Positions 26,438 to 34,272 of a DNA stretch of 64,000 nucleotides are shown one piece after another. This stretch comes from Pseudomonas sp. TH31 (lineage in GTDB: Bacteria > Pseudomonadota > Gammaproteobacteria > Pseudomonadales > Pseudomonadaceae), in NCBI RefSeq assembly GCF_016650815.1, contig NZ_JAEKEZ010000031.1:1-64000 (forward strand), in the 5' to 3' direction. Under the pieces are notes generated by a model. That model saw nothing but the letters and a program-made list of their open reading frames with translations. It was not told where the DNA came from and searched no databases. The position numbers and the translations under genes are program-made. Position 1 is the first letter of the stretch; every line of letters begins with the position of its first letter.

Positions 26438-27064
26438 ATGCTGCGCCTCCCGTTGATAGCATCCTGCCTCGCCTTGACCTTGCTCGCAGGCCAGGTCATC
26501 GCTGATGACCAGGAGCAAAAAAAAGAAGTCGCGGTGGACAAGGCCCAGGTCCTGGAACAGAAAGCGGCCGAGAAGGGCGGTGAAGCTCCGGTGCCGAAAA
26601 AGGCCGAGACCATCACTCAGTCCGAAGTCCAGGCCGTCGACCCGGCGGGCACCGCGCCGATGGACGAGGCCATCACCTGCCTGGCCCGCTCCATTTACTG
26701 GGAGGCCAAAGGCAAGAACTCCGCCGACATGGAGGCCGTCGCCAGCGTGGTAATGAATCGCCTCGGGCACGAAGGCTTTCCGGATACGGTATGCGGGATC
26801 GTCAAGCAAGGCTCGGAAAAGCATGCCTGCCAGTTTTCCTGGTGGTGTGATGGCAAGCCAGACACGGCCCAGGAAGAAGCGCCTTACGCGATCGCCAAGG
26901 AAATCGCCAGAAAGGCGCTGAACAAGCAGCTACCGGATCGCACCCACGGCGCGATGTATTTCCATGACAGGACGGTGAAACCGAATTGGGCACATCAATA
27001 CATCAAGACCGCCCAGGTCGGGCTGTTCACGTTTTACAAGCCCCATGACGGTTCGGCGAAGTAG
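26438..27064 (+). CDS. Periplasmic cell wall hydrolase, SleB-like (Hydrolase_2)
   Basis: 208 residues: signal peptide (LPLIASCLALTLLAGQVIAD), a charged linker of Lys, Glu and Ala (about 25-70), then the SleB catalytic domain: CLARSIYWEAKGKNSADMEA with the catalytic Glu in YWEA, SVVMNRLGHEGFPDTVCGIV and CQFSWWCDG. These enzymes are lytic transglycosylases in spore germination, and in Gram-negatives probably remodel peptidoglycan. It stands alone, without a germination partner gene. Confidence 0.92.
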   Translation: MLRLPLIASCLALTLLAGQVIADDQEQKKEVAVDKAQVLEQKAAEKGGEAPVPKKAETITQSEVQAVDPAGTAPMDEAITCLARSIYWEAKGKNSADMEAVASVVMNRLGHEGFPDTVCGIVKQGSEKHACQFSWWCDGKPDTAQEEAPYAIAKEIARKALNKQLPDRTHGAMYFHDRTVKPNWAHQYIKTAQVGLFTFYKPHDGSAK

Positions 27065-27074
27065 CGCTTCTCGC

Positions 27075-27179
27075 TCAGACGTGACTCAGCGCAATGGCGA
27101 AAGACACCACGATCATGCAGGCAATCGCCAAATTGAAGTTCATGAGGAGTACGCCCGGAGCTGTTGGAGGTGCTGCCAT
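27075..27179 (-). CDS. Possible 34-residue membrane peptide
   Basis: Encodes a peptide with one hydrophobic segment (FNLAIACMIVVSFAIALSHV) at its C-terminus. It might begin at this ATG or at the ATG twelve codons later. No good ribosome binding site precedes either, so support rests on the clean membrane segment only. Confidence 0.3.
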   Translation of the reverse strand: MAAPPTAPGVLLMNFNLAIACMIVVSFAIALSHV

Positions 27180-27255
27180 GGTGAACAGGTCGGGTTGAAA
27201 TGAAAAATTCACTTTGGTGATTTGTATGATCGAAAGAAATGATGGGTTCAAGGGC

Positions 27256-27350
27256 AAGATCAAAAGATCGCAGGCTTCGCCAGCTCCTACGCCGACCGGG
27301 TGTACGCGATCTCTGTAGGAGCTGCCGAAGGCTGCGATCCTTTGATTTTC
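27256..27350. repeat. Long inverted repeat (type 2)
   Basis: Arms GATCAAAAGATCGCAGGCTT...CAGCTCCTAC and GTAGGAGCTGCCGAAGGCTG...GATC, same family as at 25297. It lies between the SleB-like gene and the YXWGXW lipoprotein gene. Confidence 0.88.
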
Positions 27351-27359
27351 AGCCTCGAC

Positions 27360-27572
27360 TCAATAAGCCCGCCAATGCCCCGGCACCCACATCCACTGGT
27401 TGTGCCCCCAACGATAATGCCCGGCTACCCAGTGATAGCCCGGCGCAGGCATGACCGGCACGACTTCAACCAGCGGCGGTGGCCGATGCGGGCGTGCCGG
27501 CTCGACGATGCAGCCTGAGAGTGTGATCGCCAACAGGCTGGCGATTACGGTGGTTTTGATTACTCGAGACAT
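27360..27572 (-). CDS. Small YXWGXW-domain lipoprotein
   Basis: 70 residues: lipobox signal (LAITLSGC, Cys about residue 21), a proline-rich spacer (RPHRPPPLVEVVPVMPAP) and the YXWGXW repeat region GYHWVAGHYRWGHNQWMWVP ending GHWRAY. This repeat is found in many proteobacterial envelope proteins of unknown function. Another protein with the same repeat lies 1.8 kb away, on the other side of the ECF sigma operon. Confidence 0.88.
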   Translation of the reverse strand: MSRVIKTTVIASLLAITLSGCIVEPARPHRPPPLVEVVPVMPAPGYHWVAGHYRWGHNQWMWVPGHWRAY

Positions 27573-27637
27573 CAGTGGATTCCTTAGTACTTGTGGGCCA
27601 ATGCTTGAATGGCTGCCTCATGGCACCCAGGCGACCT

Positions 27638-27766
27638 GTAGCAGCTGGCGAAGCCTGCGTTCGACTGCGAAGCAGTCGTAAATCAGGCGACACGGTTCTA
27701 CAGAAGACCTCGCGTTCAGGTTTCACGACTGCTGCGCAGTCGAACGCAGGCTTCGCCAGCTGCTAC
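27638..27766. repeat. Long inverted repeat (type 3)
   Basis: Arms GTAGCAGCTGGCGAAGCCTG...CGACTGCGAAGCAGTCG and complement at the far end. The same family occurs at 48310 and 60362. It separates the YXWGXW lipoprotein gene from the Spy-like gene. Confidence 0.9.
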
Positions 27767-27788
27767 CAACAGCGCGGTGATTTGTGGG

Positions 27789-28262
27789 TTAGTTTTTGTT
27801 CGCGGCTTTAGCCTTGGCGTTACCTCGCGCATACAAGGAATCAGCGAGGGTTTGCCGCTCTTTGGCCGGCAATGTGGCGGCGAAGTCCGCCAGGTTGGCG
27901 TCGACCCTGGCCCGCAGCGTGATGTCGGCGTCACGGGCCTTGGCCAGGTCGCTGTCCAGCGCGGCGCGATCCAGCGTCGGCGCTTGCAGCTGACGCACCA
28001 CGTCGAGCCGCGCATCGCGGCTGGCGGCGATCATCGTCTGATTCTCATCTCGAGTCTGGCGCAGCAACTGGCGCAGTTGATGGCGTTTGGCGGGCGGCAA
28101 CTGCAACATCACCTGACGCACGCCGTGTTGCGGCAACACCAGCGCGGGTTTTGCCTGGCTGTGCCATTGATAGAAACCGCCGACCGCGCCGCCGATCAGG
28201 AACACGTTGAGCACTAGCGACACCGCCAGCAGGGCTTTGAAATGCTTGGGTGGCTGGGTCAC
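27789..28262 (-). CDS. Spy/CpxP-like periplasmic protein (heavy-metal sensor family)
   Basis: 157 residues with an N-terminal membrane anchor (LLAVSLVLNVFLIGGAVGGF) and a helical periplasmic domain with LQLPPAKRHQLRQLLRQTRD and ANLADFAATLPAKERQTLAD, the pattern of the Spy/CnrX/DUF-type metal-sensor fold. It overlaps the end of the anti-sigma gene by four bases (ATGA) and is the last gene of the sigma operon, so it probably feeds envelope or metal stress into the anti-sigma factor. Confidence 0.87.
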   Translation of the reverse strand: MTQPPKHFKALLAVSLVLNVFLIGGAVGGFYQWHSQAKPALVLPQHGVRQVMLQLPPAKRHQLRQLLRQTRDENQTMIAASRDARLDVVRQLQAPTLDRAALDSDLAKARDADITLRARVDANLADFAATLPAKERQTLADSLYARGNAKAKAANKN

Positions 28263-28693
28263 TGGTCACTCTCCTCGGCGTTGATACTCATGACGATGTC
28301 GGCATCGCTTTGCTCAAAGATGCTGGGCAGTGCTTCGGATGAGCTCGACAGCGGCAGGCCCAATGAAACCACCAGCATCCCCGCCGCAATGCCTGCCAGG
28401 CCCGCGCCGACGAAACCGATACGTGACAGCCAGCCCGGATGCCGGCCCCAGAACGACGGCGGTGCGGCTGCTGGCGCTGATGCGACGATGCGCCGAATCA
28501 GCTCCGGCGTCGGTGCGGCGACCCGATGGCTATCGAGCAGGCCATCGAGCCAGCGCGCCTGGCTCAAGGCTTCAAGCAACTCGGGGGTGCCCTCGGCAAG
28601 CAATGCCTGAGCGCCGGCGCGCTCAGAGGCGGGCCAGCGTTGCAGGTCGGCGCCGTAGGCATCGGCCAGGTGAGTGAACCGTTCGGGCGTCAT
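28259..28693 (-). CDS. Membrane-bound anti-sigma factor
   Basis: 144 residues: a cytoplasmic N-terminus (MTPERFTHLADAYGADLQRW PASER), one helix (IGFVGAGLAGIAAGMLVVSL) and a short periplasmic tail (SDADIVMSINAEESDQ). The ATG is preceded by AGGAGG and overlaps the stop of the sigma gene. The topology and place show it as the anti-sigma partner of the ECF factor; the N-terminal domain lacks the His-X3-Cys-X2-Cys zinc motif of the ZAS group. Confidence 0.87.
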   Translation of the reverse strand: MTPERFTHLADAYGADLQRWPASERAGAQALLAEGTPELLEALSQARWLDGLLDSHRVAAPTPELIRRIVASAPAAAPPSFWGRHPGWLSRIGFVGAGLAGIAAGMLVVSLGLPLSSSSEALPSIFEQSDADIVMSINAEESDQ

Positions 28694-29271
28694 CGTTTTC
28701 CCCTCCTTAGGCACGCGGGGTCGTGGGCATCGACCAGTTGATTGCGCAGGTTGCGCCGTGCCCGCGACAGCAGGCTTTCCAGTGCATCGACGGTAATGTT
28801 CATCAGCGCCGCCGCCTCGATGTTCGACAGGTCCTGGTAATAAGTCAGCACGATGGCTTCGCGCTGGCGGTCGGGCAACGCGGCCAGTGCAGCCGCCATC
28901 AGTTCGTTGCGCGCGCTGGCTTCCAGTTGCTCTTCCGGCAGCGGCGCAGGGTCCACCGGCTCGGGCAACTCATCGATGTCTGGCAGGGGGTGTTCCTTGC
29001 GACTGCGCAAGCGGTCGTAGCACAGATTGAGCGCGACCCGATGCAACCAGGTGTCAAACCGTGCCTGCCCGCTGCGCCAGTTCGCGGCCTGTTTCCAGAT
29101 CCGCAGAAAGCTTTCCTGAGCGACGTCTTTCGCTTCATCGGCATCACCCAGCAAACGACTGGCGAGTGCCAGCAGACGGGGCAGCTTGCGCGACACCATC
29201 TCGTTGACGGCCTGTGCCTCGTTGTTGCCGATACGGGCCAGCAACTCGACGTCCGGATCAGTTTCGTTCAA
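28690..29271 (-). CDS. ECF-type RNA polymerase sigma factor
   Basis: 193 residues. Region 2 is LPRLLALASRLLGDADEAKD with VAQESFLRIWKQA, region 4 is LAALPDRQREAIVLTYYQDL followed by SNIEAAALMNITVDALESLL. The linker contains a proline-rich stretch. It heads a three-gene operon with the anti-sigma factor and the Spy-like protein, linked by four-base overlaps. The YXWGXW genes on both sides are plausible members of its regulon. Confidence 0.95.
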   Translation of the reverse strand: MNETDPDVELLARIGNNEAQAVNEMVSRKLPRLLALASRLLGDADEAKDVAQESFLRIWKQAANWRSGQARFDTWLHRVALNLCYDRLRSRKEHPLPDIDELPEPVDPAPLPEEQLEASARNELMAAALAALPDRQREAIVLTYYQDLSNIEAAALMNITVDALESLLSRARRNLRNQLVDAHDPACLRRGKR

Positions 29272-29362
29272 ATGACAGCTCCCGGTCCGGTGGCGGGATC
29301 AGATTGTGCCGGGCAGGGAAGGGGACGAACCCGGTTCGTCCCGTGCCGATACACCCGTGGGC

Positions 29363-29682
29363 TCAACGTACCCAGCGCCCTTCGATCCAGTACCAGTTCG
29401 GTCCGCGCGCTTCCCAATGACCGGGCATCCAGCGCCCGCCGTGGTGCATCCGCTGCCAATGACCGGGCGCCCAGACATAACCGCGACCGTCCCAGCGCCA
29501 GTGGCCGTTATCCCAGGCATAGCCGGGACGTGCCATGGGCACCTGCTCCATGCGCACGGGCGGTGGTGCCTGGCGAATGATGATCTCGGGCTGAGCAAAC
29601 ACCGGCGTACTCGCCAGCGCAGCCAGCGCCAAAGGGACGAGCAATAAATGCCGCAACTTGATCAGGGGTGCACAACGTTCAT
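29363..29682 (-). CDS. Exported YXWGXW-repeat protein (start frame corrected)
   Basis: About 106 residues: signal peptide (LRHLLLVPLALAALASTPVF), then PPPVRMEQVPMARPGYAWDN and three Trp-rich repeats (GHWRWDGRGYVWAPGHW, GRWMPGHWEARG, WYWIEGRWV). The best start is the ATG at 29680-29682 after GAGGAG, but that ATG is out of frame with the body by one base; a lost C in the CCCC run (plus strand G-run 29665-29668) explains it, giving MNVVHPLIKLR. Function unknown; the repeat is shared with the lipoprotein at 27360. Confidence 0.83.
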
Positions 29683-29884
29683 GACAACTCCTCAAGGCTT
29701 GCATCCGAAAGTGGATGTTGCTGATGAGTTGAACGCCGGATCGGCAAAAAATCCGTCGCGGTGAATGTGAAATTTTTTTCAGGTTGGGGCGCGACGGACA
29801 TTCGAGGGACGAGGCGTTCAATCAATAACCGCCAGCGCAGCGTTTTGTGCCGTGCAGTAACTATTGACCCAAGAGGAAACGACC

Positions 29885-30004
29885 ATGTCCCGCTCTTTGA
29901 AACTGTTTGCCTGCGTAGCCGTATTTCTGACCTTGAACGGTTGCGTCTATTGGGGTCATCCGCACCGTTGCTGCTGGCGGTATGACGCTGTTGAGGTGCG
30001 TTAA
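29885..30004 (+). CDS. Tiny lipoprotein, 39 residues
   Basis: MSRSLKLFACVAVFLTLNGC is a complete lipoprotein signal with lipobox LNGC, leaving a 20-residue mature peptide rich in His, Cys and Trp (HPHRCCWRY). An AGAGGAA ribosome binding site lies six bases before the ATG. The metal-ligand-rich tail would suit a role near the metal-stress sigma operon, but that is inference. Confidence 0.6.
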   Translation: MSRSLKLFACVAVFLTLNGCVYWGHPHRCCWRYDAVEVR

Positions 30005-30015
30005 AAACCCGGCAA

Positions 30016-31209
30016 TCACCGGCCCTTGCGTATCAGCAGTAACAGCAACGACGCAGCGGCCAATACAGCCCCGGTCGTAAAGGTCCATTGCGAGCCTGAG
30101 GTTTCCCACAGCCAGCCCGCCAGAACGCTAGCGATCAACAGGCATGCGCCGCTGACCAGATTGAACAGACCGAACGCCGTGCCCCTGAGGTTTTCAGGCG
30201 CGGTGTCGGCGATCAGCGTCGCGAGAATGCCCTGGCTGAAACCCATATGCAGACCCCACAAGGCCACACCCAACAGCATCGTCGTGACCGAGTCGGAACG
30301 CGCCAGTACCAGATCCGCGAGGATCAGCAGCCCCATGCCGACGCAGAGCAGTGTCGTGCGGCTGATTCGGTCGGACAGCCAGCCGGCAGGGTAAGCCGAC
30401 AGGGTGTAGAACAACGCCATGACCACCATCACTACTGGCACCCAAGTGATCGACAGACCGGTTTCTTGTGCTTTCAATACCAGAAAGGCTTCACTGAAAC
30501 GGGCAAGGGTAAAGAGCCCGCCAACAGCGACGACCCACCAAAACCCGGGTGAAAAATCCCGCAGGACGTTCCAGTTGATCGGCGAGCGGAAGCGGTGTTT
30601 ATCGCCAGCCTGTAACGGTTCTTTTACGCCACCGACAATCAGCACGACCGCGATGACCGCCGGGATCACGGCGAACCACAGCACGAGCTGGATTTGCCCA
30701 AGCCACAGCATCAGCACAATCGCCAGTACGGGACCCAGAATTGCGCCGACGGTATCCATCGATTGGCGCAGACCAAAGCAGGCGCCCCGGATCTCGGGCG
30801 GCGACACGTCGGCGACCAGGGCATCGCGCGGCGCGCCACGAATCCCTTTGCCGATCCGATCCAGAAAGCGTGCGGTGAACACCAGTTCTACTGAATGCGC
30901 CAGAGGGAAGAGCGGTTTTGACAGGGCGGCCAGGCCATAACCTATCAACAGCAGGCCTTTGCGCCGGCCGATAAAGTCGCTGATGGCGCCAGAGAATACT
31001 TTGACCAGCATCGCGGTTGCCTCGGCGATGCCTTCGATCACCCCGACGGTCAATGCACTGGCGCCTAAGGTGGTGACTAGAAACACCGGTAGCAGGCTGT
31101 GCACCAACTCGGACGACAGATCCATGAACAGGCTGACAAACCCCAGGGCCCAGACCGTGCCTGGAATATACAGGGGTGAATGCTCAGCCTTGGCGAGGTT
31201 TCTGTTCAC
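30016..31209 (-). CDS. MFS transporter
   Basis: 397 residues, 12 helices. FLDRIGKGIRGAPRDALVAD and MDTVGAILGPVLAIVLMLWL are the marks of a distinctive MFS branch found with metal and antibiotic genes; the second half contains YPAGWLSDRISRTTLL. The substrate is unknown. I prefer the GTG at 31209 (GAGGG seven bases upstream) over a TTG six bases earlier. Confidence 0.88.
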   Translation of the reverse strand: MNRNLAKAEHSPLYIPGTVWALGFVSLFMDLSSELVHSLLPVFLVTTLGASALTVGVIEGIAEATAMLVKVFSGAISDFIGRRKGLLLIGYGLAALSKPLFPLAHSVELVFTARFLDRIGKGIRGAPRDALVADVSPPEIRGACFGLRQSMDTVGAILGPVLAIVLMLWLGQIQLVLWFAVIPAVIAVVLIVGGVKEPLQAGDKHRFRSPINWNVLRDFSPGFWWVVAVGGLFTLARFSEAFLVLKAQETGLSITWVPVVMVVMALFYTLSAYPAGWLSDRISRTTLLCVGMGLLILADLVLARSDSVTTMLLGVALWGLHMGFSQGILATLIADTAPENLRGTAFGLFNLVSGACLLIASVLAGWLWETSGSQWTFTTGAVLAAASLLLLLIRKGR

Positions 31210-31358
31210 GGTCAACCCTCAATGAACGTCAGGTACTCGTCAGTGTGGCAGGCAAACGCCATGTACTGGGAGTCGATAGATCATCGGGTTTCAGGCGTTG
31301 GAAAACATCATTGATCGGTGATTGTAAGAACAAGGGGCTGCGGCTAGACTCCAGCCCC

Positions 31359-31699
31359 ATGAAACGCTATCTGCGGTTTTGCCTCATTTTCCTGATCAGC
31401 CTCGCGCTTCCCTTGAGTGGAATGGCGGGCGTTCGGGCACCCGCCGAACCTTGCCCGATGAAAGCCATGGGCATGTCGATGATGGGTGACATGGGCAAGG
31501 ACTGCTGTCAGGACATGAGCATGCCGTCTGATCACGGCAAGCCGTGCAAGCCCGGTCAGGAGTGCAAGACCGGCGGCATGCTGCAAGTGTTCATCGCTAA
31601 ACCCCCGTCACCTTGTTCAGCCCCGTGGTAGCGACGCTCTTTGTCGACGAGGCGCCTGTCCAGACCCCGTCCGGGGTATGGCGACCCCCGCGCATCTGA
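31359..31699 (+). CDS. Met/Cys-rich exported metal-binding protein, 3' frameshift
   Basis: Signal peptide (FCLIFLISLALPLSGMAG) followed by a segment crowded with Met and Cys (CPMKAMGMSMMGDMGKDCCQ, then MSMPSDHGKPCKPGQECK), typical of copper or silver binding. As written it ends at 31631. Adding one C to the run at 31602-31606 extends it to 31699 with a sensible tail (VTLFSPVVATLFVDE, ending RPPRI), giving about 113 residues. It lies just upstream of the cus operon and probably belongs to it. Confidence 0.75.
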
Positions 31700-31746
31700 T
31701 TCCTGTCCCCCGTTAAGCCCCGTTTCGCCTGCGCGAAATGGCGTTG

Positions 31747-31771
31747 CTGTGCGCTTTTTAAAAGCGCGCAG
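31747..31771. other. Hairpin upstream of cusC
   Basis: Imperfect inverted repeat CTGTGCGCTTTT / TAAAAGCGCGCAG, 25 bases before the cusC start. It could attenuate read-through from the small metal-binding gene or be part of the promoter. Confidence 0.35.
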
Positions 31772-31795
31772 TGGATCCTTACAGGAATCATAGAC

Positions 31796-33052
31796 ATGAA
31801 TCCCACGTGCTCCCGCACAAGGTGGCCGCTGGCGGCTGCCTTGGCGGCAAGCGTACTGGCTTTGCCGTGCGTTGCTGCCCCGTTGACCCTCGATGAAGCC
31901 TTGCGGCTGGCCGATAACAACGCGCCATCCCTCACCGCCGAGGCGCAAAAGCTCCAAGCGGCCAGAAGCGCCGCGATCCCAGCGGGTGAATTGCCCGACC
32001 CGAAGCTGCTGCTGGGCGTGCAGAACTTTCCGGTAGGCGGCCCTGACCGCGGAACCCTGGATCACGATTTCATGACCATGCAAATGGTCGGCGTGAAGCA
32101 GGAAATGCCCAACGGCGACAAACGTCGGGCGCGTACCGAAGTTGCCGAAGCAGCGGTTGATCTGGCGGCCGCCCAAGGCCGGGTCGAACGCCTGAACGTG
32201 CGCCAGGCCACGGCGTTGGCCTGGATCGGCAGTTACTCGGTTGAACTCAAGCAGGCGCTGTTCCAGCAGTTCTACCGCGAGAATCGACTGTTGAGCGACA
32301 CCGTCCGCGCCCAGATCGCCAGTGGTCGCGCCCAGCCTGCCGATGCCGTCACGCCCAAGCAGGAAGCCGCGCAACTGGACGAACAGCAGGACCAGTTGCA
32401 GCTTGAGCGTGCCCAGGCCCGCGCCGCACTCAAACGCTGGATCGGCCCCGCCGCCAATGAGCAACCCACCGGCAACTGGCCGCAATGGCCCATCGATACC
32501 TTGGGTTACTCTCACAAACTTGAGCATCACCCGGCCCTGGCTGCGTTCGGTCCCATGACCCACGAAGCCCAGGCCAAAGTTCGCGAAGCCGAAGCCGACA
32601 AACAATCGGACTGGAGCTGGGAGCTCGACTACCAGAAGCGCGGACGTGAGTTCGGCGACATGGTCAGCGTGCAATTCACCTTCGATCTGCCGTTGTTCCC
32701 CGAGACCCGGCAAAACCCGAAGATCGCCGCCCGGCATGCCGAGCTCAATCAACTGGAAGCCGAGCGCGAGGCACAACTGCGTGAGCACACCGAGCAACTG
32801 GAAACACAACTGGCCGACTACCAGCGCCTCGACCGCGCCGCGCGGCGAACTCAGGAAAGCCTGCTGCCGTTAGCCAAGGAAAAAGCCGAATTGACCCTGG
32901 CCAGTTATCGCGCCGGTAAAGGTGATTTGTCGGCAGTGGTCGCCGCCCGGCGTGAACTGATCGACGCGCAGATGAAACAGATCGACGTCAACCAACAGAA
33001 AGCGCTGACCAGCGCCCGGCTGTATTTCGCCTACGGGGAGGCTGGCCAATGA
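31796..33052 (+). CDS. Outer-membrane efflux channel, CusC/CzcC type
   Basis: 418 residues, TolC family. After the signal peptide, PLTLDEALRLADNNAPSL is the usual first helix, and the protein has the two long coiled-coil halves (QATALAWIGSYSVELKQALF; REAQLREHTEQLETQLADYQ). It forms the outer-membrane duct of the copper/silver RND pump. No Cys lies after the signal in lipobox form, so it is not clearly lipidated. It overlaps cusB by four bases. Confidence 0.93.
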   Translation: MNPTCSRTRWPLAAALAASVLALPCVAAPLTLDEALRLADNNAPSLTAEAQKLQAARSAAIPAGELPDPKLLLGVQNFPVGGPDRGTLDHDFMTMQMVGVKQEMPNGDKRRARTEVAEAAVDLAAAQGRVERLNVRQATALAWIGSYSVELKQALFQQFYRENRLLSDTVRAQIASGRAQPADAVTPKQEAAQLDEQQDQLQLERAQARAALKRWIGPAANEQPTGNWPQWPIDTLGYSHKLEHHPALAAFGPMTHEAQAKVREAEADKQSDWSWELDYQKRGREFGDMVSVQFTFDLPLFPETRQNPKIAARHAELNQLEAEREAQLREHTEQLETQLADYQRLDRAARRTQESLLPLAKEKAELTLASYRAGKGDLSAVVAARRELIDAQMKQIDVNQQKALTSARLYFAYGEAGQ

Positions 33053-34272
33053 GCCTTTATAAAGGTGTTCTGTGGGTCGGTTTATCATTGGCATTGGGGG
33101 CTGTCGGCGGCTATTGGCTGGCACACAAACCCGTATCGGTCGAGGCGGCGTCCAAGGCTCAGGACGAGCGCAAGGCCCTGTATTGGTACGACCCGATGTA
33201 CCCGCAGCAGAAATTCGACAAACCCGGAAAATCGCCCTTCATGGACATGAAACTGGTACCGCGCTACGCCGACGACGCGGCGGACACCGGCGCGATCCAG
33301 ATTGATCCGCGCGTGACCCAGAACCTCGGCGTTCGCCTGGCTACGGTTACCCGTGGCGCACGGGCGTCCAGCGTCGAAGCGTCAGGGCTGCTGGCCTACA
33401 ACGAACGCGAAGTGGCGGTGATTCAGGCGCGCGCACCGGGGTTCGTCGAGCGGGTGTATGCCTTGGCGCCGGGGGATGTACTCAAGGCGGGCGCGCCGTT
33501 GGCGGACATTCTGGTGCCGGAATGGGCGGCGGCTCAGGAGGAGTTTCTGGCGCTCAAGCGCATGGGTGATGCCGGGCTGCTGGCCGCGGCACGCCAGCGT
33601 CTGCGTCTGACCGGCATGCCGGCGGCGCTGATTGCCGAGGTTGAACGCAGTGGCAAGGTTCATGTGAATCAGACCCTCACCACGCCGATTGCCGGTGCGT
33701 TGCAGGAACTGAATGTGCGGGCCGGCATGACGTTGGCTGTCGGCGAGACGCTGGCGCGGGTCAATGGCCTGAGCAGCGTCTGGCTGGCCGTGGCGGTGCC
33801 GGAATCACTTGCCGGTTCGGTGCAGGTCGGTCAGACGGTCGAGGCCAGACTGGTGATGTACCCGGACGTCACCCTTCGCGGCAACGTCAGCGCAATCCTG
33901 CCGCAAACCACGGCCGACAGCCGCACCGTCAGCGTGCGGGTAGAGCTGCCTAATCCTGACGGCCGCTTGCGTCCGGGCCTGACGGCGCAGGTGCGCATGA
34001 GCAATACGGACGGACAATCGGTGCTTTGGGTCCCGAGCGAGGCGTTGATTCGCACCGGCAAGCGGGTGCTGGTGATGCTTGCTGAAGACGGGGGGCGCTA
34101 CCGTCCGGTCGAGGTGCAGGCAGGATCGGAAAACGCGGGCCGAACCGTCGTGCTCAAGGGGCTGGAGGAGGGGCAGAAGGTCGTCAGCTCGGGGCAGTTC
34201 CTGCTCGATTCCGACGCCAGCCTCAAAGGCATTGGCGTCCAGCCCCTGGATAACACCGGAGGCCAGCCATGA
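33049..34272 (+). CDS. cusB: RND periplasmic adaptor, CusB-like
   Basis: 407 residues with an N-terminal anchor (GLSLALGAVGGYWLAHKPVS). A heavy-metal-binding segment (YWYDPMYPQQKFDKPGKSPF, FMDMKLVP) precedes the barrel-sandwich hybrid and coiled-coil region (QARAPGFVERVYALAPGDVL) and the beta-barrel domains. It links the inner pump CusA to the outer channel and receives metal from CusF. Start and stop overlap both neighbours by four bases (ATGA). Confidence 0.93.
   Translation: MSLYKGVLWVGLSLALGAVGGYWLAHKPVSVEAASKAQDERKALYWYDPMYPQQKFDKPGKSPFMDMKLVPRYADDAADTGAIQIDPRVTQNLGVRLATVTRGARASSVEASGLLAYNEREVAVIQARAPGFVERVYALAPGDVLKAGAPLADILVPEWAAAQEEFLALKRMGDAGLLAAARQRLRLTGMPAALIAEVERSGKVHVNQTLTTPIAGALQELNVRAGMTLAVGETLARVNGLSSVWLAVAVPESLAGSVQVGQTVEARLVMYPDVTLRGNVSAILPQTTADSRTVSVRVELPNPDGRLRPGLTAQVRMSNTDGQSVLWVPSEALIRTGKRVLVMLAEDGGRYRPVEVQAGSENAGRTVVLKGLEEGQKVVSSGQFLLDSDASLKGIGVQPLDNTGGQP

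Noticed and set aside
31556..32809. 417-codon open frame antisense to the CusC-like gene
   Set aside because: Shadow of a GC-rich gene; the plus strand is a good TolC-family protein in an operon.
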